DNA from: Multifurca ochricompacta
Taxonomy: Eukaryota > Basidiomycota > Agaricomycetes > Russulales > Russulaceae
DNA: 64,000 nucleotides
NCBI GenBank assembly: GCA_022496185.1
Contig: WTXG01000044.1
Location: forward strand, 146,656 to 210,655
Direction of reading: 5' to 3'
Shown here: positions 20,701 through 32,700 of the stretch, one piece after another
Layout of the letters: each line of letters begins with the position of its first letter
How positions within the stretch are numbered: position 1 is the stretch's first letter
Made by a program: the position numbers and the translations under genes
Notes under the pieces: generated by a model
What the model saw: the letters and a program-made list of their open reading frames with translations, nothing else
What the model was told of the DNA's origin: nothing
Databases searched by the model: none

Positions 20701-20870
20701 AAGTTCCAAGTTAAAAAGTTGTTCAGTGATAGAAGGAAAAAAAAGCTTATATTTACCTTTCCACATCTAGCCCTCACTAAAGAGAAAAATATTTTGTTAT
20801 GGATAATGTCAAGGAAGTGGTGAGCATGAGTAACTTGGATACAAAAGAGAGAGAGAGAGATTGGGAGTGT
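20688..20870 (-). repeat. Inverted partner of the 9940-10115 repeat
   Basis: The reverse complement of this segment (GACCATGTGGGTGC, AACTTTTTAACTTGGAAC, CTTCTATCACTGAACAAC, TACTCATGCTCACCACTTCC) matches ~9940-10115 in the same order. It abuts ankyrin fragment D, so the two may have moved together. Confidence 0.6.
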
Positions 20871-21239
20871 GTGTGAGAGAATGAACACGACGCGACGGGG
20901 ACAACAGCCGGTGGCGTGTCCACAGGTGAGGACATTCGATCTCGATGCAAGATAGATCGGGGTGTTAATTGCGGCCAGAGATCGGCGATGCCCTCCTATT
21001 TAGGTAGTGGATAAGCTAATATAATGCATACACCCTTTATCTCATTTATTGAGCGATTTGATCACATGTCAGATCTCAGATGTATATCCTACGCGTTCTG
21101 GATCTTATCCGCGTGATCACATTCTCCTTCTCTTTGAGTGCTAAGAAACTTCTTGATGATCTCGAGCACAAGGTCAAATGGAACCAGCAAGCAGTGTATT
21201 TGCAAGTAAAGCACAACATACCCTCAACTTCAAAGTCTT
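20871..21239. other. Interval with no recognisable gene
   Basis: Contains a (GA)n run at ~20848-20862 next to its left edge and otherwise unremarkable sequence; nothing coding is supported. Confidence 0.4.
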
Positions 21240-21851
21240 AGTTATCTCGGGGCTCCCTCCTTTACTCTCACATCTCCCCTGTCTCTCTCCATTCGGAAGC
21301 ACTCTTCTCACGCAGATTGGATCCGTTCAGTGGTGAGTTCGAGGCAAAGGATGTTTCAGAGAAAAGAGAGATGATTGAGAACTCCAGAGTGTGTGTCTAT
21401 AATGTCAGAAAAGGACATTTTTGATAGCCTTTTGCGTGCAGAGAAGTGAAAGAGAAAGATGAACCCTCATTGGTTTGGTTATCATGTCTGGCCTACTACT
21501 AGAACACAACCATTGTATGTACCTTTATATGCTTGTTAAGGGACCAGGTGAAGGGAAGACTAGTGTGCATGAGAGCAGGAGTTTGGATGAAAGAGGACAA
21601 CTCGTGCATGATCGATTTCCTGCTTGTATCAGAGTCTGTCTGAAATTGAAACTAACGTGTCAGATATTTTTATTGAACAAAGCTGTGAAACAAGAGCATA
21701 TGCTTTGGTCTGGAGGCTTCACCGGAAGTATCTTTACAACAACTAAGATGATGATAACCGAGCTGAACCTGGATAAATACAAATTAGTCGCCTTAAATTT
21801 TAGAATACGTTTGAAAAGATGCCACTCCGAAAGCAGTTCCATACTTGTAGC
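21240..21851 (-). repeat. 3' flank of the second NLR copy
   Basis: Homologous to 20110-20549, sharing GAGGCAAAG, CATTGTATGTACCTTTATAT and TTAGTACTG/TAGTGTGCATGA-type blocks, and, next to the gene, CAACTAAGATGATGA and AGCAGTTCCATACTTGTAG. It probably holds the 3' UTR of the NLR family. Open frames here (for example 21475-21942) are in the antisense direction to the gene and are not believed. Confidence 0.55.
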
Positions 21852-24800
21852 CTACACATTGATCCTCGCACCATGCTCAATCAACCACTTCTCAATCTTG
21901 ACATGTCCCTTGTCTATCGCCGCCTGCAGAGGATATCCATAGCGGCCGCCCTTTGCATTGACATCAGCGCCATGGTCTAGCAGCCATTTCACGATCTCGA
22001 CATGTCCCTTGTCTATTGCCGCCTGCAGGGGTATCCATAATAACCGACCTTTCTATTGACATCAGCGCCACAGTCTAGCAGTGATTTCACGATCTCGACA
22101 TGTCCCTTGTCTATCGCCACCTGCAGAGGATATCCATAATAGCCGCCCTTTGCATTGGCATCAGCGCCACGGTCTAGCAGCCATTTCACGATCTCGACAT
22201 GTCCGAAAGCTATCGCCACCTGCAGAGGGTATCTATAACGGCCACCCTTTGCATTGACTTCAGCGCCATGGTCTAGCAGTGATTTCACGATCTCGACATG
22301 TCCAAATGCTATCGCTGCCTGCAGAGGATATCCATAACGGCCGCCCTCCGCATTGACATCAGCGCCACGGTCTAGCAGCCATTTCACGATCTCGACATGT
22401 CCGAAGGCTATCGCCGCCTGCAGGGGATTTCTATAACGGCCGCCCTTTGCATTGACATCAGCGTCATGGTCTACCAGCCATTTCACGATCTCGACATGTC
22501 CGAAGGCTATCGCCGCCTGCAGAGGATATCTATAATTGCCACCCTCCGCATTGACATCAGCGCCATGGTCTACCAGCCATTTCACCAATTGCGGGAAGCC
22601 GCAGAGAGCCGCGTAGTATATTGGGTGTACCGAAGTGTCTTCTGTCCCCTCCTCCCTGTATGAGTCCAAGTCATATATTCCAATCCAAACTAGGAAGTGC
22701 GTCTTGTCTGGGTCAAACAAGGTTTCCATTCCATCTCGTATATCCAGGGAGACATCCTCGAATCGTGCGTGACCGACCCAGTGTCTTGCCGCATATCGAG
22801 ACAACGGGAAGTTCAAGATAGTATTAGTGTCCGTAGTCTTGTCCAATTCGAGAAGCGTGCTCAGGCATGTCTGCGCAAGCACTCTATGCGATTCTTTGGG
22901 GAGAACGTGGTAGCACCTTTCCGTCGATCCCGCCAGCCGGTCTGAGGTCAGGAATTCCCGCACAGAGAAGTGTGCAAATTGTACAACACGACTCTCTTTT
23001 CCTCTGTCATCGACGTGATTGACAATGACAACCAAGCTGGAGCATGTGGACAGTACAGTTCCGTCAGAGTCCGTGTTTCGCCAGGTTATGTCATGCCTTG
23101 GCATATTGCCAGCGTCGAAATCGAATTCAAGCATCGTCGCAACCTCCTCGACTCGGAGTGGACGAGCAGAGAACGCAAGGCATTGGAACAGGCGATGAGC
23201 AAACTTCCAGTCATTATCATTGATCCTCCGTAGCGTGGCCTCATATGTTTCATCCAGTGTTTTTGGGAGTGAATCGAGCGTCGAATGGAAGTTCCTTGGT
23301 TGACAGCGGCGCAGTGTCTCCAGTTGGCAGTAAACCCATCTGAACCTACACCACGACATGAATAATGATCGCGAAATAAATATTCGTTTTGGTTTGAAGC
23401 TTACATTCCGTTTGCCCTTTCTGAGAGCGTATCTATCACGAGTTTCTTTCTCTCCGCCTCCCACACTCTCATTTTCAGGTCCGTGTTGACGGTCGAGTGG
23501 ATATATTCGAAAATGTCCCGCGTTTGCCCACCTTCCGCATGAAGGGATACAGAACAGTGCACCAGCTCTGTAAAAGATGACTGAATGTCTGGTTCGGGGC
23601 GGCTAGTGACGCAGATCCTTAAATTTGCGAGGCGGAGGTCGACGAGGTCTTTGATAAGGTCCAATACTTCTTCGCGTTTAGACGGCATTCCAGAGAGGGG
23701 ACATTCATCGAGGGCGTCAATGATGATGTACATTGCGTCCTGAACAGGGGTTTCAAGCATGGTCTTCAAACATCCAGCAAGAACGTTCTCGTCCGGCTGC
23801 TCCCGACCATTGCCATGTTCGAGTACAATTCAGAGACAATGACACGGTAGGCATCTGACTGGGAACAGAGCTGCACTAAGAGAGAAGATAGTAGCCCTCG
23901 GATATTTTGCTTTTCCTTGTCTCGAAAGTCGCAATAAAAGTATCCCAAGTAGGCAGATCCAGCATAACATAGACGCCGGACATCCTCAACGATGGTGGAA
24001 CTGACCATTCAGATGAGTGCTTATGATACCCTATAAGGCTAGGCAAATGTACCAAAGGATGCTCTTTCCAGAGCCCGCTTTCAAGAAAAGATCGTCAGCA
24101 ACAAGAAGCACTCAAATAGCGCAGTCAACCTACCATTCCCATTTAACCATAGAAGCGAACCCTCCGATTTCCATTCCTTGAATCTTTCGCCTTCAACGAA
24201 CCACTTGGCGGTTCCCTTGTGATAAAGTTTCCGCGCAATGTTGTGATTTGTAGATGGGTCAGGAGGTGACAGCCATGTCCGAATGTCCTTGTCCATCTGA
24301 TCATCTGCAAAGAATGTCTTAGCTGCCCTGTCTATAATGTTACTGCGAAAGGGATGACAAACACATCATTTTGTTCACGGTACCAAATGTGTGCGCCGCT
24401 ACGGCGAGAGACTCTTCCCGGGTCAATTTGTCCAACCTCTGAAGGGAGTCCTGGACCTCATTATCCCCTATCAGCATCCGTCCGTACGCCACTGCGAAAT
24501 GTTTAATCGCAGGAATATGAGGACGGTAGTTCACTCACTGAGTCGTCCTTGTTGGATCTGTTTAGTCGCCAGAGCAAGGATGGTGAGCAGTTCCGCCATC
24601 GTCTTGACGAGGATCTCGACCATGGACTCGGTAATGGGGGTCTCAGGGGAAGTGTAAATCTTGAGGCGGATGAGAAAGCGTTGCATGGATTCAAAGAGGT
24701 TGAGTAGAGAATCGTAATTATCACTGATCTTCTTTGATGCCTTTGAATGAAGATGAGATAACCGGTTGGAAGCAAGGGAAGGAGATACGGACAGAGAGAA

Positions 24801-25215
24801 GGACATCAACAGCAGAAAATACGGCCTGTGTGGGTGTAAACACCTGAAAGAGAACATGTTGTAAGCCGGTCGTAGCGAATGGGCCACACCAATTAGGACT
24901 CACGGAACCAATGCCATTTACGAGTGGTGCGCAGTTCGTGAGGGCGAGGAGTATATTCACAGTTGGTTTCAGTTCCCTTAGAAGCCGCGTCTTGTGATTG
25001 CCGTTTCGGAACTTGTTAAACAGAGAGGTTCCTCCTTGAAGTACGTCGATCACGGCGTCCGCGGTGTGACATTCTTTCAGCTTGTCGACAAGCTGGTGTT
25101 CGGACAGTTTTATACCTGTGTTTGTAAGATACTGATTCAGAGCGGCATCTAGGATGAGTTTGAAATGAGAAGAGGAGGCAGTTGTGGGAATGTGTGTACG
25201 AGGAGCTGAAGACAT
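21852..25215 (-). pseudogene. Second Goodbye - NACHT - ankyrin NLR copy, frameshifted
   Basis: A tandem paralogue of the NLR at 11626-16368 with the same exon layout. Its first exon (25215-24904) is seven codons longer (RTHIPTT insertion). Goodbye, Walker A and Walker B (MYIIIDALDECP) are present. Relative to the other copy it lacks one A in TCGAAACATG near 23819, which ends the NACHT frame after ~20 wrong residues. It also lacks one base in the codons for YPLQ near 22029, which stops the ankyrin frame at 22013. Beyond that, repeats continue in the shifted frame to the natural GARINV stop at 21852-21854. It has ~9 ankyrin repeats rather than 20. Unless these are assembly errors, the full receptor is not made. 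Confidence 0.85.
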
Positions 25216-25242
25216 GAAGCTAGACTGGGTTATGGGAAAAAG

Positions 25243-25686
25243 TGTTGAGATGGGCCGGTAGCGACCGGATAGTAGTTCAGGACTGGGCAGCCGGACTCCC
25301 GGGTGGACTCGATCTATTGATCGTGATAAGATGACCTAAAGTGCGTTCACTAACTGATTTAGATACAATTCCACATTGCACGCGCAGCACATTCCTTCTC
25401 ACATCTTGTCACAAGTAAATGGGACTATTTACTGTAATTATTTTCACGTTTTTATGTAGTATAAAAAGTCGATACTTTGTAGGCATTCACGTCAGTTTTG
25501 ACCACAACAACTGAAGTGAGTATTAGCATCTTATCTTTACCATAGTTAGCTAACGCTTAGTAATAGCCTATCCGCTATCTACATAGGTAAAGATACAAAT
25601 TGATATATTAGTTTTGACCACAACAACTGAACCTATCCGCCATCTACATAGATAGCTAAACCCTTTTATAGTTGCGTTTTGTTAGT
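25243..25686 (-). mobile_element. Insertion in the promoter of the second NLR copy
   Basis: The upstream regions of the two NLR copies align except for ~440 extra bases here, between TATGGGAAAAAG and AAGAGGATCCC. Much of the insert (TACAATTCCACATTGCACGC, CAGTTTTGACCACAACAACTGA, CTAAACCCTTTTA) is an inverted copy of ~16650-16830, upstream of the other NLR. TTTTGACCACAACAACTGA occurs twice inside it. The ends are not sharply defined. Confidence 0.65.
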
Positions 25687-25905
25687 AAGAGGATCCCTGG
25701 GAAAGGTGGCGGATGGTTATCGACGGATTATGTATAGATAGCCGCCTAAAAGCGATGATAGATGCTGGGATGTAGAGGTGACAAGAGGCAACATAGATGC
25801 TGCATCTTGGAGGACCAGTGAGACCAAACTTTGCAGATGGGGCACCAGAATGGGCCATGACTGACCATCTGGCTTTTTTTTTTTAAAAAATCGATTTTTA
25901 TACTA
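25687..25905 (-). promoter_or_regulatory. Upstream region of the second NLR copy
   Basis: Homologous to 16390-16610 upstream of the first copy, including GGGATGTAGAGGTGACAAGA and CATCTTGGAGGACCAGTGA. It has been moved ~440 bases from its gene by the insertion at 25243-25686. Confidence 0.5.
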
Positions 25906-26020
25906 GGAGAGTGAGAGAAGTATAACTACAAAGGAACGTGTCGTATAATTGTCTTTAACTGACGCACTTTAGATTAGAATATCTTATCACGATCATAGGT
26001 GACGAGGCATGAAAGAAGGC

Positions 26021-26307
26021 CCTGGAGCACGACCCACCACCGTCAAGCCCTACGTCGAGGACTTGCTCACTGTCATCCAGGACACGCGGGCCTTCACTAG
26101 GCCGTTTTCATCGGAACGACCTCGCGAGCCGGATTAAATCCGAGTCGGTGATGTCGGGTAAGTTCACCTTACACTTTGACCCCGCACCTTACTTTCCTTC
26201 CCCTTTACACTCCTGTCTCTGTACACATACTTTCTCCACCATATTTTCCCCTACCAAGGGCTTGAAGCGCGAATAAACTCGATTTAAAAAAAGAAAAAAA
26301 GAAAAAA
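26021..26307 (+). mobile_element. A-tailed retroposon, copy 3, with 17-bp target duplication
   Basis: 287 bp flanked by the perfect direct repeat GAGGCATGAAAGAAGGC (26004-26020 and 26308-26324). The body has GACCTCGCGAGCCGGATTAA and GGGTAAGTTCACCTTAC, a pyrimidine-rich stretch, GCGCGAATAAACTCGATTT, and an A-rich tail interrupted by G. The long duplication and A tail indicate target-primed reverse transcription by a LINE-type enzyme. Confidence 0.9.
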
Positions 26308-26324
26308 GAGGCATGAAAGAAGGC

Positions 26325-26779
26325 AAATTAAATTTGTTTATTTATTTTTTCCATGTCAGGTGAGAGTGCATATGTGGCGTGGAATATACTGTTCCCACGC
26401 CTACGAGAATAGCCGGCCTGGGCCAGGGTTTCTGACCTGACCCCTGAAGACTAAAACTATCAACTATCATGAACCTGATTCCTGTCACACGCACATGTAC
26501 ACCTTGACGAACAACTAGCACGTCTGAGTTTACCTGCCAGTCCTGAGATGGTGTAGGCATCTGTTTGGAAAATGATGGGGTACTGACATGCAGGCTTCTG
26601 ACTGGGACTAACAATGTCAAAATGATTATTATTTTTGGTTCTGGTTCAAGGACGTGTCAATTTGCATCTCTTTTTGATCACGAAGGGCATTTGCATCGGA
26701 ATCAAGCAGTATCGATCTCTCTCTAAACGGACAATACAAATTTGTTACTGCACAACTTGGGTGATATCTATGCCACGTC
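26325..26779. other. Interval with no recognisable gene
   Basis: Lies between the retroposon and the 3' end of the giant pseudogene. Short frames only, no family match. Confidence 0.4.
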
Positions 26780-29700
26780 ATCACTCAAGACGAGGAGCCC
26801 AACATCGCCTCCTCACTCAACGGACGAGCATTCAATACCTGCCCAAGGTGTGTCCTCTCGTAGCCCATGCCCTTCGTCGTAGCCCTATAAGCTTCTTAAT
26901 ATAGATATCTTACTGTCTTGAACGGAGATCCCTTCCCGGTGCGGTGTTCTGGAGGTACAAAGCCATCCATTTCACTATATCCCGCCTCTGGATGTGCCAT
27001 TGACATCGCAAGAAGAGTGCACACCCCCGTGTAATCCTCTCTGGTGTCAAAGTAGAGTTGCCCCGCAAATAAGTTCAGCTCCGTTCGAATGTGCGTGGGA
27101 ACTGTCCACGCCGGTGTCGGTAAATCCGGGATGGAATAGAATGTGAGATCGGAGAAGGAACGCATCGAGGTTGTGACTCTCGGTGCGTATAAATGAAGTC
27201 TGACTTTCTCGCTCTCGCGAATTACTGGAAGGAGCTCATTCGCTTCATGCGGACTAATCACGATGAATGTGCTGTTCCTCCCCGATCCGCTCGAGAGTAT
27301 CCAGTTCACCGGGCGAAGATAATCCGTCAAGCCCGTGCCGGTCGAATTCATAGTCGTGGTGGCGAAATCTGCCGTCGCGAGAGGAGAAGGGGACCAGTCC
27401 ACCATCGAATCCAGCTCCTCGTCAATGCCAAGGGGAGCAAAGAGTGGGAGGATGTACTTCGAGGAGCTCGGAATCTCCCCGGTCGCAACGAAAGTGCGGA
27501 TGTCCTCATGGATAAGATGCTGAGCTAGCTGGACCTTCCCGGGGCGCTCTAGGTGATGTTCCCGCTCGATCTCGTGATTGACTTCACGCTCTTGCTCCTC
27601 CGCCATCCTGACGTCCACAAAATCCATCTCTCCAAGATGTTTCACTCGTTCGCCTATGGCTGGGATATCGTTTATCTCCGGATTTATCCCAGTGCTTGAA
27701 ACAGTATCGTATGTTTCTTCCAAGGTTCGCGACTCGGGTTGTAGCCATGCGTTTTTGAGAACTTCACGTTTCCAGAGGACTTGTACTGTTTGTATGCCTT
27801 GAAGCGTTTATGGTGATCAAGGCCTTGCCCTGCCCAGTGTGGGAGGTGATGACGGATGTCTTCACATGTCTCGTACATCGCCCAGCGAACGACGTCCAAT
27901 ACTCGGATCCGACTTCCAAATGCTCTTCCGTTCGGAATAAGGCTTCGGATCCTACGATCGACTTCACCAGGCGCAAAGAACATTACAGAATGACCCTTCC
28001 CCAGTTGACGCATCCGCATGCACCCTGCATCCAAGTCACGCTTTGGCCCTTTGACTACTCGGTCTGCTCACCTTGTAACAATCTATCTTTAGTCACCTTC
28101 GGCCCAAGAGTGACAGCTGCACGTGTTCCTTGAGGAAGTTTCAGGTCGGTTCCTCGAGTGTGCGCGTCGTCTAGGTAGACTACGCATTTGTCGAGCTGCC
28201 TGTTGAAGGAGAGGAGATAAAAGGTTGTATAGTCCCGTCCTGGGTGAGCACGGTGAGATGGTCGTCGTCGTTGAAGAAGATAGCTGCGGAGATATCGGGT
28301 AGAAGAGAGAGCCAGCGTTGTGCCAAGTCCTGGTTTTGAAGCTCGAGCATCTGAGCTCCTACGTCGAGCAATACCCGAATTGGGGGGTTCTGGTTGACGA
28401 TGCGTTGCAAGAAAGCTTCTGCAGGTTCTCGTTCACCGTTTTCTCCTTCGGTACACTCATAGTAGTTGTTTTCGGACTGAAGGAGGTACTGCAAAACAAG
28501 TGCGTTCGTGCTGAGCTGTGACGCGGGGTCTTCCTGGTTGATTGACGTTGGCAATAGGTATCGATTGTCGTTTGTTCCGCTGAAACCAGTCGTAACGTTC
28601 TTCTTCTCTTCCACTAAGTCCCAGCCTGAGGTAGGTAATTTCGATGGGAATTCCCTTGCCGCTCGAGGGAAGACCACATATGACAAGTAGAAATCCACCA
28701 CTCTAGTATTCCTCGAGAAGAGCGGCATAAGGAACTCATCGACTTGGGCTTCATCCATCTGGTTCACGCCGTTAAGCTGGCATAAAGCTGTGGGAAGGTC
28801 TCGCTCAAATCCCACCCAGTGGTCGTATTCAATTTCCGGATTGTCGATCTTGGCTAGCAAGTCGAAGCAGAGGAGTAATTGATCCCTCGTCAAACCGCCA
28901 TAATAATAACTTAGACAGGTTAGTGTGATGGCAACGTCTGGGTGGCCAAATTCAGCTCTCAAGCTCGGAACATCCTGCGTGCCCCTTCAGCGGTCTATCG
29001 GCGATCAGCTAGCTTAATATAACATACCTTGGCACGATAAGGTACTGCCAACAACGTCCTGCTGGAATCGAGACCATAGTCGACCCTCCAACGTCTTGCT
29101 TTGAGCACATAGTAGAGAATGCCTTCACCATCCATCAAGAGCCCGCGGAGCAAGAGAATACCATTCCACAGACTAGTCCCAGAGCAGTGCGAGTGGATCA
29201 AACTACGATCTTCGTCTGAAACCCGTTTCTGGGTTATGAACCGGCGAGTGGCCTCCCGAACAGGTGGTGGGAGAATGGTCAGCGGAAGATTAATAGTGCG
29301 CCGCTTAGAGCGTCATCGACGATGAGGGAAGAGATCTTTTGAGAGATGGCGTGATCAAGAATTCGCATGATAGGAAATTCTTTCTGAGTCTGATCGAGTT
29401 CGAACCTCTTTGGAAAGCTAGCGTGTAACTGCGAGGCGTGAGCTCTTAACCGGCTGAGCACCTGTTGTATCGTGGTCCACCGACTGGGATGATCGTCGAC
29501 AGGCATTTGCTTGCCTGCAGTATAGACCAATTGGTAGCGCACATGAAGGATTTCGTCACTCTCGTCAAGCACATCGCGGGATGCTCGGTCACCCAGTCCT
29601 GTAATGCCCCCAGGTCATGAGCTATGGCGCGTTTCTCGCGGTTTCCAGTGGACGTGAGGACGGTGTCGATGTGCATGAGTTTTTGTGAAAGGATATGCTC

Positions 29701-32700
29701 AGGCTGGACAACAAGGACGCCACCTTCGGCGACGCATCGTTTGTAAAGATCTCGGATGGTTTGAATCAGAGGAATGCTCATGCGCAACTACGAGAGAATG
29801 GAACGTAGAAGATGGGCCGGTTGGCCAGAAACGAAAGTCGGCTAGTGAGCAGCTGGAACATCTGGTTTGATAAGGGCTTGAGAGTCACAATTCTTACAAG
29901 ATTCGAGCCGCTGGCAAGAGAGGAAGCAACAAAGGGTACGATGACAGATGATTTTCCCTCCCCCATGTTGAGTTGCAGGGATATGTTTCGTTTAGAACTC
30001 GGAGATATCATCTCGCGCGCGACAGTCAGTTGGATGGGACGAGCCAGTATATTTGCTTCGATCTGTGGGTGGTGGTGCCGTCCTCAGTCATAGACCTCTC
30101 ACAAAAGTGACACGCACGAACCTGGATCAGTAGCCAATCAGGAGTCGAGTCTGCTGCCACATCCCTGCAAACTGTTCCAGCCTCTCGAATGAGCTCCTCA
30201 TATTGCTGTCTCGAAAAAAATTCAAGCAAGCGCTGGGACTGTTGATATTGGAGGAAAGCCGTTGCGTAGCGCGTGATTGCGATTTTCCACCCATCAGGTA
30301 GTGTGCGAATGCGATCGTGGGCCAATTGACGTAAGATGGACCTCGGTGATATTCGCGGCCATAGTCCGGCAATTCTGGAGAGATCCTCCACAGTTTGAGA
30401 TGGAGAAAGAGCTGTCACAATCTCTGAAAAATCATATCCTTCCTGAGAGAACAGTTGTCGCGATAACGGCGCAGTGATTCGTAGGCAGAGGCATCTTTCC
30501 TCAAAAGTTCCTGGTGACTCTTGTCCAAATCGTTTCCATAGAGCTGCAACAATGACCCTTGGGAATGTTGAAATTCCTGAATAAGGCTTTCGAGGCCATC
30601 TGAAGTAGCAGTTAAGAAGCCGCTTTCGGCTGTCGCAGTGAAAAGAATGCTACGATCGGGCGAGTATGTGAGCTCATCGAGTGTTGATGTAGTTGGAACG
30701 TCGGTACGGGATGTCAGAACGTCTTGAATCGAATAAGTGGATGCTCTGGAAGGGTTGGCCATGAAGTGGGGCGAGAATACATATGACACGGCGGCTGGCA
30801 CGGAGGCATTCCAGTCATGATGGTTTTCTTCTAGAATGCTTTGCAATTGTAGCAGATGCTCTCTAAGCTTGACATTCCGAGAAATAGACTGTAAGTACCT
30901 CTCTACGCGTCGGTTGCAATCAGATATGTCGAACCATTGCTTGTGAATCTCCGCGGATAGATAGTCCGGCCATCGTTCGAATACGCTTTGCGCGGCCAAT
31001 GACGATTCGCTCGTTATGGCCTTGTCATACGCCGCCTTGCGCTGCTTTCCGACCTTCTTCTTGGTTACTTGCATATTCATTGTTTGCGCCGGGGTAGACT
31101 CCATGGGTAAGGCAGATTCGTATATCAAGTCCTTGAGGCGCGCGAGTTCTGGGGAGAGACCATCGGAAAGCGTATAAGAAGACTCGGGTGGAGGGCTGAG
31201 GTCTCGGAAACGCCCATCGGTAGCAAACGCCATAATGACGGGGACGATTTCCGCATACTCAGACTTGCCGTAACTTGCAGCCGAGAGGCAGAAAGACAAC
31301 GTAAACCTAGTGTCTCGAAAACCATGAACTCCATTTTCCGCCTGGCGACAAAGATCATAGATTGCAAACCAGTCTCGTGGGGCATCAAAGTTGAGCCAGT
31401 AGCGACTGTACGACAATAAAACTTCATTGGAGGCGGGGCCGAGTGAGCCCCATGAATTCAGCTTATCCCAAAGTTTTAACTCGCTGCCATTCAGAGGTGG
31501 CCGAGCGTACCATATAGACCGCGATGTTTGGTAAGCTAAATGCTCCGCGGTCCCCTTATCTGAGACATCCCTTGACTTGTACCTAACATCGTCCGGCGAT
31601 GATTGGTACTCGGAGCCCTGCAAGTCTTGCGGATAGTAGACTTTGTTACGAGAAGCTGCTCGAAGCAGCAAAAGAGGATTGCGGTTTGGGGTGGTAAAGG
31701 CGGTGGGACGATCATATAGGGTCTCCAATGCACGCGCATGATCAAAAATGGAGCACACCGTTGGGTGAAAGTCATGGTGTTGAGAGAGTGCGGTAAGATT
31801 GTTCCACTCTACCGTAGCCATAGACTGCATATGAGGTGGATAGTAAAGCCTGTCCGGGGTAAGTTTACTAATCAATTCTAGGAGCTTCGCGTCATCGGCT
31901 TCGAGCCTTTGGAATGACCGGCACGTAGCGCTTCGCAAGATGTATAAGGCCTCTTCAGTTCCAGTGTGGCCAAGGAGCGGATCGGGTAGACAGTGGCTGG
32001 TCAATGCATGTAGATAACACTTGTACAGCTCGCTGGTCAAGCTCGCATTACTCGCAAGGCGTCCAAGATCTGCATCAACGGTGTACTCATGCCAACGAAT
32101 GTATTTTTCGTTACCACAGTCGATGGAAACTTTGTTGAAGTCCCCGCTCATCGTGAAGGAAACATTTCCTTGTGGATGATGACCCTCCGCGGCTGTAGAG
32201 ACTCTTCAAAAGCTTTGCGGCTTGGGCACAAGACAAGTTGATTTCTCAAGCCGAATAACGTTCCGCAAGACTGGTTCATGTCAACGACGTAGCCGGAGAT
32301 GCTTCGCACTCGAGTTCCTCGTTCTTGTTGACGAAGAACGAGAGACGGAACCGAGGTAGAGAAACTTCTAAACTTGAGCAGTGTGCGTAATAACGAAATG
32401 CTCCGGTGACTCCAACGCCGAAAGTAAGCTGGACACCATCCTAAAGGTACTTGAGCGAATGTCGATGAGTTCTGTCAGCGGTCCGTTCTGAGTGGACTTT
32501 CGGATCATGACATTGGGTTGAGAGCTAGTTTGTGAACGTGAAGCCGCCAATTAGAAGGGTCTGATGTCCACGGAGATCCAGCTGGACGAAATTCGACTTC
32601 GCCAGTACCCAAGTCGAGCCAGTGGACATATTCATCGATGAAGTTTCGCGGCAAATCGCCGGAGAATGTGGAACGTGGAACGAGCTGTAAGAGTTGCGAG

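Noticed and set aside
21475..21942. 155-codon plus-strand open frame
   Set aside because: It is antisense to the 3' end and flank of the second NLR copy and overlaps ankyrin codons.
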